Source: Prodigiosinella confusarubida (GTDB lineage: Bacteria; Pseudomonadota; Gammaproteobacteria; Enterobacterales; Enterobacteriaceae). Taken from it: a DNA stretch of 64,000 bases. Of the stretch, positions 1 to 6,175 are shown one piece after another; position 1 is the first letter of the stretch, and each line of letters begins with the position of its first letter. The notes beneath the pieces were generated by a model. It did not search any database. It was not told the DNA's origin and saw nothing but the letters and a program-made list of their open reading frames with translations. The stretch covers positions 3,162,001-3,226,000 of the forward strand of contig NZ_CP025085.1 in the NCBI RefSeq assembly GCF_002847015.1, written 5' to 3'. A program made the position numbers and the translations under genes.

Positions 1-5
1 ACGAT

Positions 6-449
6 ATGACAAACGAGAAAAAATTAAGTGCCAAAAATGCTGGTGACGCCGCTGAGTTTTACGTGGCATACATGCTTTCAAGGCTTGGAATAAGTGCAGC
101 CCTGACAACTAGTGGAACAAGTGCTGTTGATATCGTCGCCACAATTGATGGTTCAAAAAGCATTAGTATCCAAGTTAAGGGCTCATGGGCAAGAAGCCAG
201 CCTCGCCAATGGATGATTGGGACACACATGCCCAGTGTGTCGCCAGATCTGTTTTACATATTTTGCAATATGCCAGGCGAATTCAAAGAACGTATTTCCC
301 CTGAAATTTTCGTTGTACCAAGCGCTGACGTATTTGAAACTGCAACATGGCGCCACAAAGCCCCATTATTCAAAATTACTCCGGCCACAGAAGATAGCTA
401 TAAGAATAACTGGGATGCACTACTTACCGCGCTAATACACTTGGGGTAA
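6..449 (+). CDS. PD-(D/E)XK-fold nuclease-like protein
   Basis: This 147-residue protein has the arrangement of small PD-(D/E)XK nucleases and archaeal-resolvase-like proteins. Near the N-terminus is a helix with Glu17 (GDAAEFYVAYMLSRLG), then Asp42 on a strand (AVDIVA) and a Q-x-K motif (Gln56, Lys58 in ISIQVKGS). No further domain is seen. It lies on the plus strand, opposite to the phage lysis genes and convergent with the membrane-protein gene at 657-1205, so it looks like an independently expressed cargo gene of the prophage. The fold is inferred from motif pattern; whether it cuts DNA is unknown. The window begins five bases before the ATG, so its promoter is not visible. Confidence 0.7.
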   Translation: MTNEKKLSAKNAGDAAEFYVAYMLSRLGISAALTTSGTSAVDIVATIDGSKSISIQVKGSWARSQPRQWMIGTHMPSVSPDLFYIFCNMPGEFKERISPEIFVVPSADVFETATWRHKAPLFKITPATEDSYKNNWDALLTALIHLG

Positions 450-656
450 TGAAAAATACAGGTTGAAAGATTCCCCATTTTCCCCACCGAATATATTCAC
501 AATCGTTCGAGCACTTTCATCGGCAACGATGACATACTTTCCATGGTGATGATAAAAGCTAGCTATTACGGCTAATTTTGATTTTTTGAGCCTGCCTATA
601 ATTTGCTTATCTTCATTATCAGGAAAAACATATCAAAAACAGGCAATTACACAAAT

Positions 657-1205
657 TCATCTGCAGGCTTCTATTTTTATCGATTTTATTGTGTCTTTAT
701 CAACTTTAAATTTAAACACTTTTCCCGTACCTGTTTTCACATTGAAGCAGAGTTTTGAAATTTCCCGGCCATGCTTTTCTACGTTTTCAATAAAAGTAGA
801 CGCCAAACAATTTTCATTGAATTCCAGGTAATATGATGCTGAATCTCCTACCCCTAATTTTCGTGGGAATGGATCGGAGTTAGTAGGGTTAAATATCTGA
901 ACAATGGTAAATTTAGTGCCGCAAGACCAGTGTATACTTTTCAAAAATATGGGAATATCGCCAATGTTAGCTACACTTATAACTATTCCTACCGATGTGC
1001 CGTGCGGCATCCGATCCTTTGAATAGTAAGAGATCGACGCTGTAATCAACGCCTTTGGTTTTCTGCTTGCCAAGTATAAGGACGTCAAAACCGCCATGAA
1101 CGTTGCCACCCCAGTAAAACCGGTTGCAACCATTATCCAATAAGTCCATTTTGCGGTTTCTTCTGCTGCCAGCATACTTTCGTAACTGATGATATCAGTG
1201 TCCAT
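657..1205 (-). CDS. Hypothetical single-pass membrane protein
   Basis: This 182-residue protein is of unknown function. Residues about 20-45 form one strong transmembrane segment (TYWIMVATGFTGVATFMAVL) followed by an Arg/Lys stop-transfer stretch. The remaining 130 residues are beta-rich with alternating hydrophobics, which could be an Ig-like or otherwise all-beta soluble domain. The start is supported by a strong GGAGG six bases before the ATG. It lies in the usual site for late morons of lambdoid phages, beyond the lysis genes, in the same direction as them. I do not recognise the family. Confidence 0.65.
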   Translation of the reverse strand: MDTDIISYESMLAAEETAKWTYWIMVATGFTGVATFMAVLTSLYLASRKPKALITASISYYSKDRMPHGTSVGIVISVANIGDIPIFLKSIHWSCGTKFTIVQIFNPTNSDPFPRKLGVGDSASYYLEFNENCLASTFIENVEKHGREISKLCFNVKTGTGKVFKFKVDKDTIKSIKIEACR

Positions 1206-1277
1206 TTATCCTCCCATTTTAAGTGGAACACATTGTATAACAAAGCATTATAAAGCACTCGACTTACAATGCTTGGC

Positions 1278-1564
1278 TTATAGGTATTTCTTGGCAAGTT
1301 CTTTCAGTTCGTCTTTCGTCGCTTGTCCCAATTGATCAACTTCGCTCTCAACGAAGATCAGCGCGCGTCAAAGTCTGAGACTCCTACCTTGGCTTCATCG
1401 ACATTCGCTACTGCGGCTGGTTGAGCAACTGTTGCTACTCGTTCGGCGGCTGCTTGTGAGTCTACTAATGATTCTGACATGCTTTCTACCTCTGGTGTTT
1501 TTGTTTCGGCTAGTGCCGGTTTAAAATAAATGCTTTTCAGCCATGCAAGAAAGCGCTTAATCAT
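1278..1564 (-). pseudogene. Small phage protein gene with a frameshift at a GC-dinucleotide tract
   Basis: The open frame from 1564 encodes 68 residues: an N-terminal MIKRFLAWLKSIYF segment, then an Ala/Val/Glu-rich linker, and stops at 1358. In the frame two bases over, coding-like sequence continues without a gap to a TAA at 1278 (ending in VDQLGQATKDELKELAKKYL), which has the amphipathic character of a real C-terminus. The switch falls on an alternating GCGCGCG tract at 1361-1367, so gain or loss of one CG pair would join the frames into a protein of about 95 residues. It may be a disrupted gene, a translational frameshift or a sequencing error. Its ATG overlaps the stop of the spanin relic upstream. 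Confidence 0.5.
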
Positions 1565-1732
1565 TTCTGTCTGGCCTCTTCGATTTGTTTAATTCCGTTG
1601 ATCTGGCTATTACAGTTCTGCAGGTCTGTAAGTAGCAATTCGTTCCATTGCACAGATGCCCCATACGTAAGTGGGTCACTTGGCGGCGGCGATGGCTTTT
1701 AGCCATAATTTGAATTCGGAGAGAAAGGTCAT
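1561..1732 (-). pseudogene. Relic of a second Rz/Rz1-type spanin cassette
   Basis: From 1698 to 1561 an open frame without a usable start encodes a proline-rich stretch (KPSPPPSDPLTYG) and then a tail typical of o-spanin C-termini, ending NGIKQIEEARQK. The tail resembles the C-terminus of the upstream Rz ORF (LTYGQAVYW...IRQIETKRHK). Just upstream, at 1732, an ATGA overlap with the Rz stop starts an 18-codon frame (MTFLSEFKLWLKAIAAAK) that looks like an i-spanin N-terminus. The simplest reading is a second Rz/Rz1 unit that lost its middle. This rests on eye comparison only. Confidence 0.45.
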
Positions 1733-2262
1733 TTATGCCTCTTAGTTTCAATCTGCCGTATGCTTGCGCGGTCATTATTGACCTTGTCGATAATAGTCAG
1801 CAACGGGTCAATCCAGTAGACGGCTTGCCCATACGTCAATCGGCAGGCGGTGGCAGCGGAATCAGCACTGGCTGTGTCAGTTCTGCTGGCAGTGGCGTAC
1901 ATTGCGTTGGCACGTAAACGGTGCGTGTAGTCGAGCAACCGCTGAGCCACATCATCAGGCACACACTGACGACTAGCCGGATCGCGTTTGATGATCGTGC
2001 GGTATACAATCTGTTTCTCATCTGATTGAGCCTTGATGTTGATGGCGTAATGATTGGCCTGCTGTGCAATTTCGTTATAGCGCTGAAACTCCAACGCCTG
2101 ACCTGCAATAATCACCTGCTGGCTCGCGCTGATATCATCAGATTGTTGTTTGATGCGTTCGGCAATGTCAGCATCCCATCGCAAACCCTGAACGTACCAA
2201 CCGATAGCTATACCGACCATCAATGCAACTATCGTTACTTTCCAGCCTGGGAGGATAGACAT
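1729..2262 (-). CDS. Rz-like i-spanin
   Basis: This 177-residue inner-membrane spanin subunit has an N-terminal signal-anchor (WKVTIVALMVGIAIGWYVQG) and then a long, charged, helical periplasmic region. With the o-spanin Rz1 it would fuse inner and outer membranes in the last step of lysis. It overlaps the endolysin gene by 28 bases, and Rz1 is embedded in another frame. The last 40 or so residues (LTYGQAVYW onward) look like an Rz1 C-terminal domain rather than Rz. They follow exactly where the Rz1 frame stops, which suggests that a one-base slip moved the Rz1 tail into this frame. Confidence 0.85.
   Translation of the reverse strand: MSILPGWKVTIVALMVGIAIGWYVQGLRWDADIAERIKQQSDDISASQQVIIAGQALEFQRYNEIAQQANHYAINIKAQSDEKQIVYRTIIKRDPASRQCVPDDVAQRLLDYTHRLRANAMYATASRTDTASADSAATACRLTYGQAVYWIDPLLTIIDKVNNDRASIRQIETKRHK
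1836..2021 (-). CDS. Rz1-like o-spanin lipoprotein nested in Rz
   Basis: This 61-residue ORF lies wholly inside the Rz gene in another frame, the classical Rz/Rz1 arrangement. It begins MRNRLYTARSS, has a hydrophobic signal and a lipobox LSGC at about residue 29, then a short Pro-rich outer-membrane-anchored chain (PLPAELTQPVLIPLPPPAD). A longer upstream start exists in the frame, but this ATG puts the signal peptide at the N-terminus. Many relatives continue after the proline stretch with an LTYG-type domain; here the frame stops just before that sequence, which is found in the Rz frame instead. Confidence 0.8.
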   Translation of the reverse strand: MRNRLYTARSSNAIRLVVSVCLMMWLSGCSTTRTVYVPTQCTPLPAELTQPVLIPLPPPAD

Positions 2263-2765
2263 AACGCACGCTCCTTATCCCGACGAACCACCAGCCCCGG
2301 CAATTTTTTATTGCCGCCGTATACCCAACGCGGGAACTGCTCACACGCCGCATGAATATTTCCGGCCCGGAATAACTGGAACATCGTTGATTTTTGCATC
2401 ATCGGGCAACCGGCATTAAAAGCGATACTTGAGGCAGCGCTGAACGCACCATCTGGCAACTTTTTTCCGTTTGCGTATCTGTCAACGCAGCGTTCAGCGT
2501 CGAGAATGTTTTTCTGCCAGTCTGCAGCGATTTGCGCGTCTGTTTTACGGGTTCCATCTACCACGCCGTGAGTGTTTCCGATTCCATCAGTGAGAATGCC
2601 AGCTGGACAGACATACGGATCACGACGACAGGATTCAGCATTGCCGATCAACTCTAACCCACGTTCATTTGTACGAACCTGTCCGTTAGAAACCACGATG
2701 GCAATTATTGTCATTACGGAACACACTACACCAACGGCACCACCCGCTTTCTTAACGTTAGTCAT
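2235..2765 (-). CDS. SAR endolysin (P1 Lyz-type lysozyme, GH24)
   Basis: This 176-residue muramidase has an N-terminal signal-anchor-release segment (residues about 7-28, rich in Gly, Ala, Val and Ile). The catalytic triad follows the phage pattern E-x8-C-x5-T: Glu44, Cys53, Thr59. Cys15 in the SAR segment and Cys46 and Cys53 in the catalytic domain match the cysteines by which P1 Lyz is kept inactive in the membrane and activated by disulfide exchange on release. The ATG at 2765 was chosen because it starts directly at the SAR segment; a longer frame upstream overlaps the holin. It cleaves peptidoglycan once the pinholin depolarises the membrane. Confidence 0.92.
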   Translation of the reverse strand: MTNVKKAGGAVGVVCSVMTIIAIVVSNGQVRTNERGLELIGNAESCRRDPYVCPAGILTDGIGNTHGVVDGTRKTDAQIAADWQKNILDAERCVDRYANGKKLPDGAFSAASSIAFNAGCPMMQKSTMFQLFRAGNIHAACEQFPRWVYGGNKKLPGLVVRRDKERALCLSSQAGK

Positions 2766-2767
2766 GA

Positions 2768-3007
2768 TTAATCTCCGCGAATAATCGTCTTTCCTAACGA
2801 GGCAGCGGCCTCTATTGCTCGGGTCTGTCTGCGTTGAAAATAAACATTTGTGAAATACGTCGCGATAGCCACTACGATCCCGATAATGACCGCCGCCTGG
2901 CTCCAGTCGATGTGGTGAAACCAATCGAAAAATTTTCCTAACGCGATTAGCAGGCCGGATGACGAATACGCCCCAGCCGTCGTTATTTTCTCAGGCATTT
3001 TAATCAT
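2768..3007 (-). CDS. S21-type pinholin with dual start
   Basis: This 79-residue protein closely resembles the phage 21 S holin in length and layout. It has two transmembrane segments (about residues 13-30 and 37-56), the TYFTNVYF signature at the end of TM2 and a basic tail. It begins MIKMPEKI, so Met1 and Met4 could both serve as starts, with an extra Lys between them. In S21 the longer product is the antiholin. It depolarises the membrane and so triggers the SAR endolysin encoded directly downstream. Confidence 0.88.
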   Translation of the reverse strand: MIKMPEKITTAGAYSSSGLLIALGKFFDWFHHIDWSQAAVIIGIVVAIATYFTNVYFQRRQTRAIEAAASLGKTIIRGD

Positions 3008-3116
3008 GCTCCGGCCTCCTCGATGTTCCCGAGGGTAGTGATGTAGTAATAGGGATCTGCCCGTTGCCGTAGGCGCTTCGTAATTTAGAATTGATCGTCA
3101 GATTTAGCAGGGGCAG

Positions 3117-3146
3117 AAAAAGGAAAGGCCCACCGAAGTGAGCCTT
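3117..3146 (-). terminator. Terminator downstream of hicB
   Basis: Read on the minus strand, a stem AAGGCTCAC / GTGGGCCTT closes on a TTCG tetraloop and is followed by a T-rich run. It would end hicAB transcription before the lysis genes unless the transcript is antiterminated. Confidence 0.7.
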
Positions 3147-3183
3147 GGAACTAACTTAACACATAGTGATTTAGGTTAACGCA

Positions 3184-3591
3184 TTAAGCGGCGACTAGCT
3201 CCAGGCGTTTACCTAGTGCTGATATCGCCTTTTGAATGGTGTCTATTTTCGTTGAGTGATGCAGATCGAACAACCGTGTTACTTCCTGCTTTTTAATGCC
3301 CATACGCGACGCCAGCTCAACCTGAGTTAAGCCGGAATCTACAAAAGCATTTAGCATGATGACTTTCGCGGCCACGCTGGACGGAACCTCAACATAATCA
3401 CCGGTGATTTCTCCCGGTAATGGCACGCGCTGATTGTCCTCGAAGTAAAACTCAAAGGATGTAACCAATGCACCAAGCGCCATCGCTAATGCTTCCTCTT
3501 TCGTATTCCCCTGAGTTAATGCTTCGGGGACGTCAGGGAAGCTCACCACATATCCGCCAGTGTCTGGCTCTAAATTTACAGGATATCGCAT
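3184..3591 (-). CDS. hicB: HicB-family antitoxin
   Basis: This 135-residue antitoxin has an N-terminal HicB-like domain (RYPVNLEPDTGGYVVSFPDVPEALTQG), which occupies the toxin active site. A C-terminal helix-turn-helix (about residues 88-115, TQVELASRMGIKKQEVTRLF) should bind the operator and autorepress. It follows hicA by 48 bases, the usual toxin-first order of HicAB loci. The pair sits between the Q antiterminator and the holin, an accessory insertion in the lysis control region. Confidence 0.9.
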   Translation of the reverse strand: MRYPVNLEPDTGGYVVSFPDVPEALTQGNTKEEALAMALGALVTSFEFYFEDNQRVPLPGEITGDYVEVPSSVAAKVIMLNAFVDSGLTQVELASRMGIKKQEVTRLFDLHHSTKIDTIQKAISALGKRLELVAA

Positions 3592-3639
3592 ATCGTTATG
3601 ATGAATCTCCGCGAGTACCAGCCCCGAAGGGCTGGTTTG

Positions 3640-3816
3640 TTATTTAAGACCTAACTGCTTGAGTATGGCCTTTCTTAGCGGTTCTTTTATCTCAGCGCCG
3701 GGATGTCTTGGCATTACGCTTCGATTTCCGTTATATCTCAGTTTCAAATGGTTAGTACCGTTTGAAACTTCGACTCCCTGAGATTCAAGCCACCGCCTGA
3801 ACTCGCTTTGCTTCAC
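3640..3816 (-). CDS. hicA: HicA mRNA interferase toxin
   Basis: This short 58-residue protein starts with GTG (3816, with a second GTG just before it) behind a GGAGGA ribosome site. The sequence runs KQSEFRRWLESQGVEVSNGTNHLKLRY and carries the HicA dsRBD-like fold hallmarks, including the catalytic His in the GTNH motif and the MPRHPGAEI strand. HicA toxins cleave mRNAs and are neutralised by HicB, whose gene follows. Length and motif placement match the family. The start could be one codon earlier. Confidence 0.88.
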   Translation of the reverse strand: MKQSEFRRWLESQGVEVSNGTNHLKLRYNGNRSVMPRHPGAEIKEPLRKAILKQLGLK

Positions 3817-3845
3817 CACTCCTCCATTTTGTTGAACATGTAATT

Positions 3846-3900
3846 ATAGTAATCATTTACGCTTACCAAGTCAACATTTTTGCTTACTCATATGAAGTAA
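3846..3900 (-). promoter_or_regulatory. hicAB promoter and palindromic operator
   Basis: On the minus strand TTGACT (3869-3874) and TACTAT (3846-3851) are separated by exactly 17 bases, ahead of the hicA ribosome site. Just upstream, 3884-3900 is a near-palindrome with arms TTACT/AGTAA, and GTAA/TTAC arms also bracket the spacer. These are the likely HicB binding sites. Confidence 0.65.
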
Positions 3901-3907
3901 ATTTCCG

Positions 3908-3936
3908 AATAAAAAACCCGCACTGATGGCGGGTTT
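3908..3936 (-). terminator. Terminator after Q (tR'-like)
   Basis: A perfect 8-bp stem AAACCCGC/GCGGGTTT with a 7-base loop is followed on the minus strand by a T-run. It lies 50 bases past the Q antiterminator gene, the place where lambdoid phages keep the late terminator that Q overcomes. It also isolates hicAB from early transcription. Confidence 0.75.
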
Positions 3937-3985
3937 CTGAAATTCTGTCGCTTACGATGTACAGCTTCGCGAAGCATATCAAAAT

Positions 3986-4561
3986 TTAACCAGCTATTGG
4001 TTCAACTTTCAAGTAAAATCTTTCGCTATTTGTTTCGAATGCATCGCACATTGGCTTGTATAACATTGATTCAGCCATCCCGAGCCACATATCGACGCGG
4101 CGTCGGCAAGTCATTACGCTTAGCTCGGGGTATACATCATTCAGTTCTCTTGCCATTCCACGCAGACTCATTTTTTCCTGATACCGATGCTCCAGAACAT
4201 GCAGCAATCCTTGATTGTTTTTCATTATGCGAGCGATAACCCTATCCATCAGTAAACCCTCATCATCCGTACAAAATACAAGACTGCTGTGCCGACTCTG
4301 CTGGAGCATGTCATTTACCCAAGACTCAAGTTCTATCGATGAGCATCCTCGTTTGCGCAGTACCTTTAACGCCTTACTGAGATCGTTCTGGGTGATAACA
4401 TACTTGCTAAGCAGTTTTTTGAACATATCGCTGGCCGCGGGGTTCATGTTGATGGCAGACCACCGCCCCCACATGCGCAACTTCCCCTGGATCCACACAC
4501 TCTCCAATGTCCGGAGGCGAACCAGTTCACCCGCTTTACCTGTTTCGGATGGATAAATCAT
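3986..4561 (-). CDS. Q-like late antitermination protein (DUF1133 family)
   Basis: The protein starts MIYPSETGKAGELVRLRTLESVWIQGKLRMWG, characteristic of the DUF1133 group of phage antiterminators, and has 191 residues. A C-terminal region (RGMARELNDVYPELSVMTCRRRVDMWLG) looks like a helix-turn-helix. The start at 4561 was chosen because its ATG overlaps the rusA stop by the usual ATGA. Q proteins load onto RNA polymerase near the late promoter and let it read through terminators into lysis and structural genes. Its position between RusA and the lysis genes fits this role. Confidence 0.85.
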   Translation of the reverse strand: MIYPSETGKAGELVRLRTLESVWIQGKLRMWGRWSAINMNPAASDMFKKLLSKYVITQNDLSKALKVLRKRGCSSIELESWVNDMLQQSRHSSLVFCTDDEGLLMDRVIARIMKNNQGLLHVLEHRYQEKMSLRGMARELNDVYPELSVMTCRRRVDMWLGMAESMLYKPMCDAFETNSERFYLKVEPIAG

Positions 4562-4917
4562 TGTGCCGCCTCCTCTATTATAATCAGCCCCTTCTGGCCC
4601 CAGATTTTCGATACCCTGCCATCCCATACCCGGCTGTCGTCGTCGAAGATTGCATCCAGCAACGCTTTTTCCAGATTGTCTTTGTCGGGCTTCTGCTGGT
4701 GCGGTTTGCCGTTCATTTCATCACGCCGCTTCTTGCTCCAGCTCGCGGGCATCGGCAGCACAAACGTGACATGCCAGCCGGACTCTGACAGCGTGATTTT
4801 GTTCAGCCGAACCTCATCACAGAATGCGCGGTACCGAAGTACCGGCAGGCGTTTTTGCCATTTGTCGCGTTGCGTTTGCCGTGGTTTACCAATAGGCGTG
4901 ATGTCGTAGGTTTTCAT
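4558..4917 (-). CDS. rusA: RusA Holliday-junction resolvase
   Basis: This 119-residue homodimeric endonuclease resolves Holliday junctions made during phage recombination. The catalytic acidic cluster is intact: KPDKDNLEKALLDAIFDDD, with Asp78, Asp80 and the downstream Asp of the FDDD stretch matching the three metal-binding aspartates of E. coli RusA. The length equals the family norm. It overlaps the DUF1364 gene upstream by 4 bases and Q downstream by 4 bases, so all three are translationally coupled. Confidence 0.93.
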   Translation of the reverse strand: MKTYDITPIGKPRQTQRDKWQKRLPVLRYRAFCDEVRLNKITLSESGWHVTFVLPMPASWSKKRRDEMNGKPHQQKPDKDNLEKALLDAIFDDDSRVWDGRVSKIWGQKGLIIIEEAAQ

Positions 4918-5198
4918 TTCGGCACCACCAGACCCTGGCGGGCGATTTGAATGATAGTCAGAACGATGGCGCGGTCCATCAGTTGACGACGCTCATCGCG
5001 GGAGAGATTTTTACCGTTGTCGATCTCGTTATGACAATGAACGCAGATCGCCGCCGTGGCGCAGTCGTCGGTCTTCATGCCAATACCTTTTGACTCGTTC
5101 CGATGTGCCACTTGCGTTCCCCACGTCCCGCACAGAACGCACTGCTGAATAGTGCCGACTGCCGCCAGCCATTTTTTATTGCGATAAATGGTTTTCAT
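4914..5198 (-). CDS. DUF1364-family zinc-binding phage protein
   Basis: This 94-residue protein has a CxxC pair (CVLCG, residues 20-23) and a CVHCHNEID motif (about 52-60), with His residues between. The arrangement resembles HNH/His-Me finger nucleases such as phage NinG-region proteins. Its position next to rusA in the nin-like region suggests a role in recombination or packaging, but no activity is established from sequence. It shares 4-base overlaps with both neighbours. Confidence 0.78.
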   Translation of the reverse strand: MKTIYRNKKWLAAVGTIQQCVLCGTWGTQVAHRNESKGIGMKTDDCATAAICVHCHNEIDNGKNLSRDERRQLMDRAIVLTIIQIARQGLVVPK

Positions 5199-5788
5199 GC
5201 CGCATACCCCAATAGTTGCATTGCGGTATCTTCTGCAGCCTGATGCGTAGGAAATGTGCGGCGGAGAATGAAATTCCAGAGCACATCAAGGGTGGATTTA
5301 TACAGGTCGTTGAATTCCAAATCGTCCATTTTAGCGAACGACACGGAACGGGCTTCTTTGTGGATACTGCCATCTGGCATGATGAAAGCATCATAGTGAC
5401 CAGCCTCAACAGTCACCCAGCGGCGGAAGGCATCAAAAGATTTAGCAGCAGAAATATTGACGACACGTTGCTGTGACACTTCATCGAAATAGGCGTCAGC
5501 AACAGTATTCAGGGCATCTTCTACACCAATTTGACCAGCAAGGAAGCGGACGTAACCGCGAACGAACTCTCGTTCAGGTTGTGAAATGGTACCGCCGACC
5601 GGTTCCCAGTAATCAAAACCGAGGCCCAGCAGGGAGAAGTATTTGCGATGAAAGGCCGGATTACGCGCCTTTTTGAAGTCAGCAGAAATAACCGAACCAA
5701 TTTTCAGTCGATTCAGGTAATCGCGTGTATCTGGTGCAGATGGGATGAGTATTCCACCAGCGGATTTTATAAGTGATAGTTGCGCCAT
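5195..5788 (-). CDS. DUF1367-family phage protein
   Basis: The protein begins MAQLSLIKSAGGILIPSAPDTRDYLNRLKIG, typical of the DUF1367 family found in lambdoid nin regions, and is about 197 residues long. The ATG at 5788 was preferred to an in-frame one four codons upstream because GGAG lies 6 bases before it. The function is unknown. A conserved RNPAFHRKYFSLLGLGFDYW block at residues about 43-62 suggests nucleic-acid contact, which is inference only. Confidence 0.85.
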   Translation of the reverse strand: MAQLSLIKSAGGILIPSAPDTRDYLNRLKIGSVISADFKKARNPAFHRKYFSLLGLGFDYWEPVGGTISQPEREFVRGYVRFLAGQIGVEDALNTVADAYFDEVSQQRVVNISAAKSFDAFRRWVTVEAGHYDAFIMPDGSIHKEARSVSFAKMDDLEFNDLYKSTLDVLWNFILRRTFPTHQAAEDTAMQLLGYAA

Positions 5789-5829
5789 GGTGTTCTCCAT
5801 CGGCGCAGCAGGTCATAGGTTGTTCAGGC

Positions 5830-6078
5830 CTATGAGGGAATGTTACCAGAGGTGCTGGTAATTCGGTAGCCTGCTTTCTCCAGCATTTGCATAAACAACG
5901 AGGGCGTACCCACTATTTCATCATGCTGCAGAGGCATAAACGAAACCATATCTCCACTCCTATACATTAGCGCCCGATCACAATCCGGGAAATCCATGAA
6001 CTTCGCTACAACAACCTGATCACGGCACCTAACCACCGCATAGCCAGTGGCTGGCAATTGTTCCTGTTCTTCGGCCAC
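5830..6078 (-). CDS. Small hypothetical phage protein
   Basis: This 82-residue protein of unknown function is predicted from a GTG start (6078) behind GGGAG. The frame is open further upstream to 6141, but that extension has no ribosome site. It is soluble, with a beta-rich N-terminal half (YAVVRCRDQVVVAKFMDFPDCD). It lies between the cytosine methyltransferase and DUF1367 genes and probably belongs to the same transcript. Confidence 0.6.
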   Translation of the reverse strand: MAEEQEQLPATGYAVVRCRDQVVVAKFMDFPDCDRALMYRSGDMVSFMPLQHDEIVGTPSLFMQMLEKAGYRITSTSGNIPS

Positions 6079-6175
6079 TCCAACTCCCTTTTTGAATAAC
6101 TGTACAAATATACAGTAATAATTATTAACCTTAGCTAACACAATTGCAACGAAAAAGGAGTTGTTGTGGACTTGA

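Noticed and set aside
1557-1775. 72-codon open frame on the minus strand between Rz and the small late gene
   Set aside because: Its translation has no protein-like character, and the spanin-like tail in the adjacent frame explains this stretch better.
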